Shown here in pieces: positions 7,446 to 14,542 of a stretch of DNA of 30,438 nt. This DNA is from an uncultured Eubacteriales bacterium (GTDB taxonomy: Bacteria; Bacillota; Clostridia; Oscillospirales; Oscillospiraceae): positions 1 through 30,438 of the forward strand of contig URXW01000022.1 in the NCBI GenBank assembly GCA_900551995.1, given 5' to 3'. The translations under genes and the position numbers were made by a program. The notes under the pieces are model-generated. The model had not been told where the DNA came from and did not search any database. It was given only the letters and a program-made list of their open reading frames with translations. How positions within the stretch are numbered: position 1 is the stretch's first letter; each line of letters begins with the position of its first letter.

Positions 7446-9561
7446 GTTTTCCAACAAATGTATCTGGGTGCTCATGCTGGTGCTGGGCGTCTTTGTGGTG
7501 GCGGTCACGGCTCTCATCGGCGGCAACAGCAGCATCCGCAACGCCCAGCAGACCGCCCAGCGGACGCTGCAATATCTGCAAAACCAGTGCATCAGCTACC
7601 GCGACACCGTCGCCGCCGACCGGCTAAAGAGCCTCGTGCGGCTGACGGAGCAGGCGCAGGAGGTGGCGGATCGCGAGGGTCTGGTGGGGCAGAACCGCTC
7701 CAACGAGGAGCTGGCGCGGTACGCCCAGCGTCAGCGCGTAAGCTGCGTGCTGGTGCTGAACAAGGATCTGGAGATCGAGTTCAGCTCCGGCGCGGACATG
7801 GACTGGAGCGATTACTACACCAATGAGGCGATCCGCTCCGTCATGGACTACCCGGAGAAGATCTTTGCCCGCCGCCTGACCCGTGACGGCGCGGTGTACG
7901 ACATAGCAGCCGTGGCGCGCGTCGAGAATCCCGGCGTCATCTTCTGCGCCCGCCTTCAGTCGAGCACGATCATCGCCTCCTACCGTGCGTCCATCGAGAG
8001 CCTGCTGGCGGGCTACGAGACGCTGCTCAACGACAAGGTCTACACCTACATCACCGACGGCGAGCGCGTGGTGGGCAGCAGCGTGGCGGAGCAGTGGAAC
8101 CTGCCGGTGGACGAGGTGCCCCTCATCCATGCGCTGGAGTCCTCCCCCTCCGTGGGCAGCAAGCTGACCCAGCTCCATGCGGACGGCACGTTTTTCGGTG
8201 CCCGGAAGCAATACCAGCAGTACAGCCTGTACGTGTTCCTCCCCAATGAATACGTGTTCGAGCAGGGCAAGAACATGGTGATCTCCGCCTTCGGCGTCTA
8301 CGCGCTGGCGGCGGTCTTTGCGACGCTGCTGGTGCTTCGCGCCACGCAGGAGCGCAAGCGTCGCGAGGAGGACTACCAGCACCGTCTGGAGGAGGAGGTA
8401 CGCCGCGCCACTGCGGCGGATCAGGCGAAAACCAGCTTCCTCCGCAGCATGAGCCACGACATCCGCACCCCCATCAACATCATCATGGGTATGCTGGAGA
8501 TCATCGGGCGGGAGCCGGACAACCGCGCACAGATCCAGGAGTGCCGCAGCAAGGCGCAGACCGCCTCCCGCTACCTTCTGGAGCTGGTGAACGACGTGCT
8601 GACGCTGAACCGCCCGGAGGAGAAGGCGGCGTTGGAATCGCAAACGCCCTTCAGCCTGTCGGCGGAGCTGGGGGACGTGCTGCTGCTGGCGCGGGAGCAG
8701 GCGAAGGCGGCCGGCGTGGTGCTGGCGGAGCCGGAGCTTCAGCTGGAGCACGACAACTTCACCGGCAACCCCCTCTATCTGCGCCAGGTCTGCCAGAACA
8801 TCATCGGCAACGCCATCAAATACAGCCGCCCCGGCGGACAGGTGCGCTGCACCTTCCGCGAGCAGGAGGACAGCGACGGCGTGTGCCGCCTCCGCTTCAC
8901 CTGTCAGGACGACGGCGTGGGCATGAGCGAGGAATTCCAACGCCGTATGTTCGAGGCGTATGCCCGTGAGGATACGGGCGACACCGTTGGCGGCACCGTC
9001 GGTGTCGGCGTGGGGCTGGGTCTGGCGGTGGTCAAGCGCATCGTGGACGAAAAGGGCGGCACCATCTCCGTGGACAGTGCCAAGGGCAAGGGCACCCGCT
9101 TCGACATCACCATGCCCCTGCGCCGGGAAACGGTGCAGCCGCCGGCAGCCCGTGAGAGCGCGTCTATTGACGGCTGCCGCCTGCTGGTGGTGGAGGACAA
9201 CGACCTGAACCGCGAGCTGGCGGTCTATATGCTCAGGGACGCGGGAGCCTCCGTCACCGAGGCGCGGGACGGGCGCAGCGCGGTGGATGCCTTCGCCACC
9301 TCACCGCCGGGCACCTACGACGCGGTGCTCATGGACGTGATGATGCCGGAGATGGACGGTCTTACCGCCACGCGGATCATCCGCGCCATGGATCGTCCGG
9401 ACGCGGATGTGCCCATCATCGCCATGACCGCCAACCTGTTCGCCGAGGACGTGGCGGCTTGTACGGAAGCGGGTATGGACGCGCACATACCGAAGCCCTT
9501 GGAGCGCGCCCGCATGGTGCAGATCATTGCGGATTGTATTGGGAGGAAAAAGAGAGCATGA
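7435..9561 (+). CDS. Hybrid sensor histidine kinase (TM-Cache-like-TM-HisKA-HATPase-REC)
   Basis: A 708-residue membrane kinase. One membrane helix lies at about residues 8-30 (IWVLMLVLGVFVVAVTALIG) and a second at about 282-302 (ISAFGVYALAAVFATLLVL), enclosing an extracytoplasmic sensor region of about 250 residues. Then come a coiled linker, HisKA with His341 in SFLRSMSHDIRTP, a HATPase domain (NIIGNAIKYS, DDGVGMS, GVGLGLAVVKRIV), and a C-terminal receiver with VVEDNDLN, phosphoacceptor Asp634 in VLMDVMMPEMDG and a KPL lysine near the end. The gene starts inside the lipoprotein gene (11-bp overlap) and ends overlapping the Hpt gene, so all four proteins are co-translated. Likely relay: H341 to D634 to Hpt H60 to receiver D338 of the GGDEF/HD-GYP protein. 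Confidence 0.93.
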   Translation: MGNKFSNKCIWVLMLVLGVFVVAVTALIGGNSSIRNAQQTAQRTLQYLQNQCISYRDTVAADRLKSLVRLTEQAQEVADREGLVGQNRSNEELARYAQRQRVSCVLVLNKDLEIEFSSGADMDWSDYYTNEAIRSVMDYPEKIFARRLTRDGAVYDIAAVARVENPGVIFCARLQSSTIIASYRASIESLLAGYETLLNDKVYTYITDGERVVGSSVAEQWNLPVDEVPLIHALESSPSVGSKLTQLHADGTFFGARKQYQQYSLYVFLPNEYVFEQGKNMVISAFGVYALAAVFATLLVLRATQERKRREEDYQHRLEEEVRRATAADQAKTSFLRSMSHDIRTPINIIMGMLEIIGREPDNRAQIQECRSKAQTASRYLLELVNDVLTLNRPEEKAALESQTPFSLSAELGDVLLLAREQAKAAGVVLAEPELQLEHDNFTGNPLYLRQVCQNIIGNAIKYSRPGGQVRCTFREQEDSDGVCRLRFTCQDDGVGMSEEFQRRMFEAYAREDTGDTVGGTVGVGVGLGLAVVKRIVDEKGGTISVDSAKGKGTRFDITMPLRRETVQPPAARESASIDGCRLLVVEDNDLNRELAVYMLRDAGASVTEARDGRSAVDAFATSPPGTYDAVLMDVMMPEMDGLTATRIIRAMDRPDADVPIIAMTANLFAEDVAACTEAGMDAHIPKPLERARMVQIIADCIGRKKRA

Positions 9562-9902
9562 CATTGGAGAGATTATATCGGGAGGCCGGCGGAGATCTGG
9601 CTGGCACCGTCGCCCGTCTGGGCGGCGAGGAGCGTGTGGAGCGGTTTTTGCATCTGCTGGCGGGGGACGACACCTTCGCCATGCTCCGTGCCGCCATGAG
9701 TGCCGGAGATGTGACGTGCGCCTTCCGCGCCGCCCACACCCTCAAGGGCGTGGCGGCCAACATGGGGCTGCTGCGGATGCAGGAGGCATCGTCCGCCTTG
9801 ACGGAAGCACTCCGCGCCGGGGACATGGACAGTGCCCGCGCCCTGTACCCCGCCGTGGAGTCCATCTGCTGTCAGGTGCGCGACGGCATCGAGGAGCTGT
9901 GA
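9558..9902 (+). CDS. Histidine phosphotransfer (Hpt) protein
   Basis: A 114-residue helical protein with the Hpt motif AAHTLKGVAANMGL; His60 is the expected phosphorylation site. It has no catalytic domain and would shuttle a phosphoryl group between the receiver of the hybrid kinase and a response regulator. The ATG overlaps the kinase stop (ATGA). It closes the four-gene operon. No terminator lies between its stop and the riboswitch region downstream. Confidence 0.9.
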   Translation: MTLERLYREAGGDLAGTVARLGGEERVERFLHLLAGDDTFAMLRAAMSAGDVTCAFRAAHTLKGVAANMGLLRMQEASSALTEALRAGDMDSARALYPAVESICCQVRDGIEEL

Positions 9903-9943
9903 TTCAAACGCGTCAAAGTATCCCCGTTTTTTCGCTACCCCCC

Positions 9944-9972
9944 TTGACTTGACACTTTTCACGCGGTATAAT
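9944..9972 (+). promoter_or_regulatory. Promoter of the c-di-GMP riboswitch RNA
   Basis: TTGACT (9944-9949), 17-bp spacer, TATAAT (9967-9972). The predicted transcript starts a few bases before the aptamer, so the riboswitch RNA has its own promoter besides read-through from the Hpt gene. Confidence 0.75.
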
Positions 9973-9984
9973 GCGGTTAAGTTC

Positions 9985-10073
9985 GTTAGGTCTTGGCGCG
10001 TCAGCCGAAAGACTGAGACGCAAAGCCATGGTGTCTAAGCGGTCATCCGGCCGCACGACAGGCCGGCTGCGAG
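9985..10073 (+). promoter_or_regulatory. c-di-GMP-I (GEMM-I) riboswitch aptamer
   Basis: The segment contains the GEMM-I signature GACGCAAAGCC at 10017-10027, preceded by a GNRA-type capped stem (TCAG-CCGAAAGA-CTGA, 10001-10016), followed by TGTCTAAG (10032-10039) and then a second stem with CGACAGGCCGGCTGC (10056-10070), which matches the conserved 3' part that contacts the ligand and the tetraloop. The 3' strand of this second stem is also the 5' arm of the following terminator, so ligand binding and termination are mutually exclusive; this predicts an on-type switch. The call rests on recalled consensus, not on a covariance search. There is no coding gene on the plus strand after it within the next kilobase. 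Confidence 0.8.
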
Positions 10074-10121
10074 ACTTGCGTATCGCCCCCCCCTGATGCG
10101 CTCTCCGCAGCCGGCTTTTTT
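10062..10121 (+). terminator. Riboswitch expression platform terminator
   Basis: GCCGGCTGCG (10062-10071) pairs perfectly with CGCAGCCGGC (10106-10115), enclosing a smaller imperfect stem (GCGTATC/GATGCGC), and is followed by six T (10116-10121). The 5' arm overlaps the aptamer. Confidence 0.85.
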
Positions 10122-10125
10122 CAAA

Positions 10126-10226
10126 GACGCCCGTAAAGGTACGGCTTCGCTGTACGGGTCGCCGAGGTCCACCCCTGCCTCGGCGGCACAAAAACGCCCC
10201 CACCGGCACTCTGCCGATGGGGGCGT
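10126..10226 (+). ncRNA. Structured non-coding tail after the riboswitch
   Basis: If the riboswitch terminator is passed, the RNA continues through a GTAC-flanked hairpin (about 10130-10158), a 7-bp GCCGAGG/CCTCGGC hairpin (about 10161-10183) and finally the strong stem at 10193-10226. No ribosome binding site or credible ORF is seen. It may be a small RNA controlled by c-di-GMP or simply the remains of a lost regulated gene. Confidence 0.35.
10189..10226 (-). terminator. Terminator of the exonuclease gene (works on both strands)
   Basis: AACGCCCCCA-c-CGGCA and its complement (10193-10226) form a stem of about 15 bp. On the minus strand it is followed by a short T-run; on the plus strand by GACGTTTTCTC. 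It ends the exonuclease transcript about 10 bp after its stop. Confidence 0.75.
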
Positions 10227-10236
10227 TGACGTTTTC

Positions 10237-11190
10237 TCATTCCTTTTTCTTGCGGCGGCGGCGTTTTTTCCGCTTCGTTTTCTCGTGGCGGCAGCGGAAC
10301 GGCTCATTCTCCCGGGCGGCGGCAAAGGCGGAACGCTCCGGCTCCGTCAGTGTCGGCACCACCCGGCGACCCTGCCACGTGCCGTCCGGCCGCAGGGTAA
10401 CGGACATCCGCACCGGGAACCGCCCGTGCTCCTGGCAGCGGAAGGTGCCGTAGTACACGCTGTCCTGCGGGTACCACTCCTCCACCGCGCCGGGGGCATG
10501 GCACAGGGGACAGGGCACGAACCGCGCCTCCCGGCTGTTGAGCACCTGCTCCCGCGTCAGCAGCGGCTGCAATCTCTGCCGCGGCTGCTTGGGGTACTCC
10601 ACGCGGCTGAACTTCACGCCGCGGCGGCGGTGGCGCGACGCGCCCAGCTGCTTCGGCGCAACGGCAACGATGGCGTCCTTCGTCATCCACGCCGTCACCA
10701 GCGCGGCGTACAGCGCGTCATGCAGCGCGTTGTGGAACTCATAGATCAGCGGCAGAGCGCAGTATTCCGCCGCGTGCTCCAACGCCATGCGGCGGCCCAG
10801 CCCGATGCCCAGCGTCCGGCCGAAGGCAGCCTGCAAGTCGATGCAGGCGGTGACCGGCGGCGGTGGCAGCTTCCAGTAGGCGGCGTTGGCGGCAAGCACG
10901 CCGTGATCCTGCGCGCCCCACTCCGCCCATAGGGTGTCGCCGCCGCACCAGTCCAGAAACGCCTGATACGCCTCGGGAAAGCACACGTCCGCCGTCAGTG
11001 CCTGCGCCGACTCCGGCAGCTTCCGCGCCACCGGCGACAGCTTCGGATAGATGACCGGCTTCACGTGCATATTGAACCAGTCCTGCACCGCGCCGCCCGG
11101 CTCCGCCAGACGCACGGCGCCGATCTGGATGATCTCCTCCATGCGCCGCCCCCCAAAGAGCTGGTTCCACTCCAGATCCAGCACGATCAC
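10237..11190 (-). CDS. DEDDh 3'-5' exonuclease with Zn-ribbon-like part and polybasic tail
   Basis: A 317-residue protein. The N-terminal 180 residues are an ERI-1/DnaQ-type exonuclease: ExoI motif VLDLEWNQ (Asp5, Glu7), EIIQIGAVRL, and the ExoIII-like HNALHDALYAALV near residues 155-170. The middle of the C-terminal half has CPLCHAPG and later a single CQEH, resembling an incomplete zinc ribbon. The last 14 residues are nearly all K and R. The start is GTG at 11190, 8 bp after GAGGAGG; a GTG at 11199 lies inside that site. Probable role is trimming of RNA or DNA ends; the target is unknown. Monocistronic, with its own promoter and terminator. Confidence 0.8.
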   Translation of the reverse strand: MIVLDLEWNQLFGGRRMEEIIQIGAVRLAEPGGAVQDWFNMHVKPVIYPKLSPVARKLPESAQALTADVCFPEAYQAFLDWCGGDTLWAEWGAQDHGVLAANAAYWKLPPPPVTACIDLQAAFGRTLGIGLGRRMALEHAAEYCALPLIYEFHNALHDALYAALVTAWMTKDAIVAVAPKQLGASRHRRRGVKFSRVEYPKQPRQRLQPLLTREQVLNSREARFVPCPLCHAPGAVEEWYPQDSVYYGTFRCQEHGRFPVRMSVTLRPDGTWQGRRVVPTLTEPERSAFAAARENEPFRCRHEKTKRKKRRRRKKKE

Positions 11191-11222
11191 GCCGTTCACC
11201 TCCTCGTCAAAATTCGACTCCT

Positions 11223-11251
11223 ATTATACTCCTTTCCCGCCGCTGACGCAA
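11223..11251 (-). promoter_or_regulatory. Promoter of the exonuclease gene
   Basis: On the minus strand TTGCGT (11251-11246), 17 bp, TATAAT (11228-11223), about 33 bp before the GTG start. Confidence 0.65.
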
Positions 11252-11280
11252 TGCCTCATTTTCCGGAAAAGCCGGAAAAC

Positions 11281-11318
11281 GCGGAAAACGCGGGGAGACG
11301 GTTCTTCGTCTCCCCGCG
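11281..11318 (-). terminator. Terminator of the small gene 11332-11556
   Basis: A 12-bp perfect stem CGCGGGGAGACG (11289-11300) / complement (11307-11318) with a 6-nt loop, followed on the minus strand by TTTTCC. Confidence 0.8.
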
Positions 11319-11331
11319 CCCCCAGTGCGCG

Positions 11332-11556
11332 TTACACGGTGGCGTCCACCGGTATCCGCTGGTGCTCCACCTGTACCCAGTGAACGCGCACGTCCCCGGA
11401 GGGCTGCGCCGTGGCGCAGAAGCCCACGGTGCCCATACGTCCCTCCACCGGTACGCCGCCGCTGAACAGCGCGGCAAATCTGCGGATGTAGCCTGCCAGC
11501 TCGCCAATGGTGCTCACCGGCAGATCGGGGATCAGATAATCAAAAAACTTGTGCAT
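11332..11556 (-). CDS. Small conserved-looking protein of unknown function
   Basis: 74 residues starting MHKFFDYLIPDLPVSTIGEL. It has its own AGGAGG ribosome binding site 6 bp before the ATG and a strong terminator right after the stop, which argue that it is a real gene. No signal peptide, membrane segment or motif is recognised; the second half is beta-rich in appearance (VGFCATAQPSGDVRVHWVQV). I do not recognise the family. Confidence 0.6.
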   Translation of the reverse strand: MHKFFDYLIPDLPVSTIGELAGYIRRFAALFSGGVPVEGRMGTVGFCATAQPSGDVRVHWVQVEHQRIPVDATV

Positions 11557-11615
11557 AGGGCACCTCCTGTATAAAAAGCTCTGTTTCTTCCCTTGACTGT
11601 ACCCAGCATACCAAA

Positions 11616-11643
11616 AGAACTGTCCCGAAAAACGGACAGTTCT
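11616..11643. repeat. Left bracketing hairpin of repeat copy 1
   Basis: A 28-bp perfect stem-loop (10-bp stem AGAACTGTCC / GGACAGTTCT around an A-rich loop), identical to 11863-11890. It lies between two divergent genes, so it is not an obvious gene terminator. Confidence 0.9.
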
Positions 11644-11862
11644 CTGCTTGTCGATAAATCCCCCGGCGTGTGCAGTCCTTCCGCATTACAGGGGGAGCTC
11701 GAGGGGGCAAAGCCCGCCTCGAATCGGATCAAATGCCGCGCTAAGCCTTGCTATGCAAGGCGTGCGTGGAGCAAAGCGAATATTTTCGTGCCGCTTTGCG
11801 GCACGAAAATAACGGCATTATTCAGGCTGTCGAGAAAAGCCGACGGCTTTTTCGACAGCCTG
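11644..11862. mobile_element. Hairpin-bracketed repeat element, copy 1 (219 bp core)
   Basis: A non-coding core running from CTGCTTGTCGATAAATCC to CTTTTTCGACAGCCTG, about 96% identical to 15814-16034. The ends are related: TGTCGATAAA on the left and the complement of TTTTTCGACA on the right, like short terminal inverted repeats. Inside are stems at about 11701-11720 (CGAGG..CCTCG), 11745-11761 (GCCTTGC/GCAAGGC), a 13-bp perfect stem ATTTTCGTGCCGC / complement (11782-11810), and a terminal long hairpin (11822-11863). No convincing ORF or transposase is present. It would need a helper in trans if mobile. Whether it acts as DNA or RNA is not known. Confidence 0.75.
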
Positions 11863-11890
11863 AGAACTGTCCCGAAAAACGGACAGTTCT
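11863..11890. repeat. Right bracketing hairpin of repeat copy 1
   Basis: A second exact copy of the 28-bp stem-loop at 11616-11643, in direct orientation. It ends 10 bp before the -35 box of the following gene. Confidence 0.9.
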
Positions 11891-11899
11891 TCCCGGTAC

Positions 11900-11928
11900 T
11901 TGTACTTTTTCCGGAGATGTGGTACAAT
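11900..11928 (+). promoter_or_regulatory. Promoter of the Fe-S protein/queH operon
   Basis: TTGTAC (11900-11905), 17 bp, TACAAT (11923-11928). TTGTAC and GTACAA (11922-11927) also form an inverted repeat over the two promoter boxes. Confidence 0.7.
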
Positions 11929-11962
11929 ACGGCTGAAAAAAACGAGTTCGGAGGTGGCTGCC

Positions 11963-13141
11963 ATGGCCGAGATGAATACCGCCCCGCAGCTGGCACCCAG
12001 GGAACGCTGCACCGGCTGCGCCGCGTGCTGTAACGGCTGTCCCAAGGGTGCCATCCGCATGGTGCCCGACCGGGAGGGCTTCCTGTACCCGCAGGTGACG
12101 GACGGCTGCGTCCAGTGCGGTCACTGCACCCATATCTGCCCCGTGCTGAAGCAGCGGGAGCCGCGCACGGAGCCGGCGGCGTTCATCGTGTGGAATGGCG
12201 ACGAATCGGTGCGCCGCGCCTCCACCGCCGGCGGCGCGTTCTCCGCGCTGGCGGAGTTCGTGCTGGAGAGCGGCGGCGTGGTGTTCGGCGCGGCCATGGA
12301 CGACACGCTCCGCGTGGTGCACCTCTCCGTGAAGAACCCCCACGACCTGCCCCGTCTCCGCGGCGTAAAGCCGGTGCAGAGCGACATCGGCGAAAGCTAC
12401 CAGCAGGTGCGCCTGTATCTGGATCAGGGGCGGCAGGTGCTCTTCTCCGGCACCCCCTGTCAGGTGGACGGTCTCTACCGCTTCTTGGGCGAGCACCCGG
12501 AGCGTCTCCTCACCTGCGACGTGGCGTGCAGCGGCGTGTGCAGTCCCGGCGTGTGGGAGAAATTCGTCCGCTCCATGGCATACGTCAAGCAGCAAAAGCC
12601 CCTGTCCGTGGACTTCTGCGGCAAGCTCAGCGGCGAGAGCGGGCGGCGTTTCCGCGTGACCTTCGACCGGGGCGGTCAGTACGACGCGCCGCTCCTGCGC
12701 TCCGAGCTGGGGCGCGGCATCACCCGCGGCATCTTCCTGCGCCCCGCCTGTTACGCCTGTACCTACACCAGCACGGATCGCGTGGGCGACCTGACCCTCT
12801 GCGACATGACCGGCGGCAGCATCTCCTCCGAGGAAAAGCGTCTGGGCATCTCCCTCCTGCTGATCAACACCGCCAAGGGCGCGCAGGTATTCGACTCCCT
12901 GCCCCTCCACCGCCGCCGCTGCGCGCTTTCCGAGGCGGTGAGCGTGGATCGCGCCCTGCGCTCCCCCCGCCCCGTGGCGGTGGAGCGCACCCGGTTCTTC
13001 GACGCGCTGGAGCACCAGCCCTTCCGTCAGGTCTGCGCCCGCTTCCTCTCCGCCGTACAGCCCCGCGAGAAGTCCGGCAAGCCCTTGAAGGAGCTGCTGC
13101 AAGCCTTCCCGCGTCCCTTCGGAAAGGGGAAAACCAAATGA
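11963..13141 (+). CDS. Ferredoxin-domain / F420-hydrogenase beta-subunit-like Fe-S protein
   Basis: 392 residues. The N-terminus holds two 4Fe-4S cysteine sets: RCTGCAACCNGCPKGAI and GCVQCGHCTHICPVLK (residues about 10-60). The rest is the FrhB N- and C-terminal domain pair: TAGGAFSALAEFVLESGGVV, SGTPCQVDGLYRFLG, and CYACTYTSTDRVGDLTLCDM with further cysteines. Proteins of this type are flavin- and Fe-S-containing oxidoreductases; in gut Firmicutes and Bacteroides they often stand near polysaccharide pyruvyl-transferase genes, but none is here. The start ATG at 11963 is 7 bp after GGAGGTG; an upstream open frame from 11900 overlaps the promoter and is rejected. It overlaps queH by 4 bp. Confidence 0.88.
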   Translation: MAEMNTAPQLAPRERCTGCAACCNGCPKGAIRMVPDREGFLYPQVTDGCVQCGHCTHICPVLKQREPRTEPAAFIVWNGDESVRRASTAGGAFSALAEFVLESGGVVFGAAMDDTLRVVHLSVKNPHDLPRLRGVKPVQSDIGESYQQVRLYLDQGRQVLFSGTPCQVDGLYRFLGEHPERLLTCDVACSGVCSPGVWEKFVRSMAYVKQQKPLSVDFCGKLSGESGRRFRVTFDRGGQYDAPLLRSELGRGITRGIFLRPACYACTYTSTDRVGDLTLCDMTGGSISSEEKRLGISLLLINTAKGAQVFDSLPLHRRRCALSEAVSVDRALRSPRPVAVERTRFFDALEHQPFRQVCARFLSAVQPREKSGKPLKELLQAFPRPFGKGKTK

Positions 13142-13707
13142 CGAAAACACTTCTTCACACCTGCTGCGCCCCCTGCTCCGTCTCCTGCATCCGGCAGCTG
13201 CGCGCCGAGGGCATCGAGCCGGTGTCCTACTGGTACAACCCCAACATCCACCCCTATCAGGAGTACAAGTCCCGCCGCGACACGCTGATGGCGTATGCCC
13301 CCTCCGTGGGCGTGGAGCTTATTGTGCAGGAGGACTACGGCCTCCGTGACTTCTGCCGCGCCGTGGCGTCGGACATCGACCACCGCTGCGGCCACTGCTA
13401 CCGCCTCCGGCTGGAGCAGACCGCCCGCTACGCCGCCGCCCACGGGTTTGACAGCTTCACCAGCACGCTGTTCGTCAGCCCCTACCAGAACCACGACCTG
13501 CTGCGCCAGACCGCCGAGGCTGCCGCCGCCCGGTACGGCGTCGCCTTCCTGTATCGCGACTTCCGCCCCGGCTTCCGTCAGGGACAGCAGGAGGCGCGTG
13601 AGCTGGGGCTGTATATGCAAAAATACTGCGGCTGCGTGTTCAGCGAGGAGGAACGCTACGCCAAGCAGCTCTCCCGGGATATGGAGATACCGGAGAAGCA
13701 CATTTAG
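13138..13707 (+). CDS. queH: Epoxyqueuosine reductase QueH
   Basis: 189 residues. It catalyses the last step of queuosine formation in tRNA, reducing epoxyqueuosine. Family features: HTCCAPCSVSCIRQL at the N-terminus, VSYWYNPNIHPYQEYKSRR, DHRCGHCYRLRLEQTA in the middle and MQKYCGCVFSEEER near the C-terminus; the paired cysteines bind the Fe-S cluster. It is coupled to the preceding Fe-S protein gene (ATGA overlap), which could act as its electron donor; that partnership is inference. Confidence 0.92.
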   Translation: MTKTLLHTCCAPCSVSCIRQLRAEGIEPVSYWYNPNIHPYQEYKSRRDTLMAYAPSVGVELIVQEDYGLRDFCRAVASDIDHRCGHCYRLRLEQTARYAAAHGFDSFTSTLFVSPYQNHDLLRQTAEAAAARYGVAFLYRDFRPGFRQGQQEARELGLYMQKYCGCVFSEEERYAKQLSRDMEIPEKHI

Positions 13708-13743
13708 TTGACAATAACATAGAATTTAAGCATTATTGTAAAC
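13707..13743. repeat. 37-bp dyad motif after queH
   Basis: GTTGACAATAA (13707-13717), 15-bp gap, TTATTGTAAAC (13733-13743). It starts at the queH stop codon and runs into the terminator stem. A close relative with the same gap stands at 15740-15776. Confidence 0.6.
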
Positions 13744-13775
13744 CACAGACGTTTTCCCTCCCGTCTGTGGTTTTT
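13741..13775 (+). terminator. Terminator after queH
   Basis: AACCACAGACG (13741-13751) pairs perfectly with CGTCTGTGGTT (13762-13772) around a 10-nt loop, followed by T-run. Confidence 0.9.
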
Positions 13776-13778
13776 CAT

Positions 13779-13807
13779 TTGTACATTGATGAAAAGTATG
13801 CTACAAT
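13779..13807 (+). promoter_or_regulatory. Promoter of the serine dehydratase operon
   Basis: TTGTAC (13779-13784), 17 bp, TACAAT (13802-13807): the same boxes and spacing as the promoter at 11900. Confidence 0.7.
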
Positions 13808-13840
13808 ACCCATGATAACGCTCTGAAAGGAGTATTTGCT

Positions 13841-14542
13841 ATGCTGGACATTTTCGACATTCTGGGACCCGTGATGATCGGTCCCTCCAGCTCCCACACC
13901 GCCGGTGCCGCCCGTATCGGTGCCATGGCGCGGACGCTGCTGGGCGCGCCGCCGGTCAAGGCGGCCATCCATCTGTACGGCTCCTTCGCCGAAACCGGCG
14001 CGGGGCACGGCACCGACCGTGCGCTGGTGGGCGGACTGCTGGGCATGAAGCCCGACGACCCCCGCCTCCCCTTCGCCTTTGACGCGGCGGAGAAGGCCGG
14101 TCTGACCTTCACCATTGACGAGGTCAGTCTGCGGGAGGCGCACCCCAACACCGCCGTCATTGAGGCGTGGGACAGCGAGGGCAAAAAGCTGACCATGCAG
14201 GCGTCCTCCCTGGGCGGCGGGCGCATCATGGTCAACAAGCTGGACGGCATCGACGTAAACTTCACCGGTATGTTCAACACGCTGGTCATCCGCAACGAGG
14301 ATGCCAGCGGCACCGTGGCGGCTGTCACCAACATCCTCAGCCAGCTGCGGATCAACGTGGCGAACATGAGTCTCTACCGCCATAAGCGGGGCGGCGACGC
14401 GCTGATGGTCATTGAGCTGGATCAGCACCTGAAGCCCAATCAGGTGGCGTTCCTCTCCGAGCTTCCGGGCGTGCTTTCCATAACCTACTACGATAAGGAG
14501 GAGGATGACGATGGCTCTGGATTCGATGAAGGAAATATTTGA
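13841..14542 (+). CDS. sdaAB: L-serine ammonia-lyase, iron-sulfur type, beta subunit
   Basis: 233 residues. With the alpha subunit it converts L-serine to pyruvate and ammonia, using a 4Fe-4S cluster held by the partner. The family start LDIFDILGPVMIGPSSSHTA is complete, with GSFAETGAGHGTDRALVGGL following; a C-terminal ACT domain begins near residue 148 (NTLVIRNEDASGTVAAVTNI) and is the usual regulatory part. ATG at 13841 follows AAAGGAG. The gene overlaps the alpha-subunit gene by 32 bp, ensuring equal production. Confidence 0.95.
   Translation: MLDIFDILGPVMIGPSSSHTAGAARIGAMARTLLGAPPVKAAIHLYGSFAETGAGHGTDRALVGGLLGMKPDDPRLPFAFDAAEKAGLTFTIDEVSLREAHPNTAVIEAWDSEGKKLTMQASSLGGGRIMVNKLDGIDVNFTGMFNTLVIRNEDASGTVAAVTNILSQLRINVANMSLYRHKRGGDALMVIELDQHLKPNQVAFLSELPGVLSITYYDKEEDDDGSGFDEGNI

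Noticed and set aside
11532..11732. Small ORFs across repeat copy 1 (also 15759-16079 over copy 2)
   Set aside because: They read through hairpins and the repeated core in a frame with no ribosome binding site, and the two copies differ where they would start and end.
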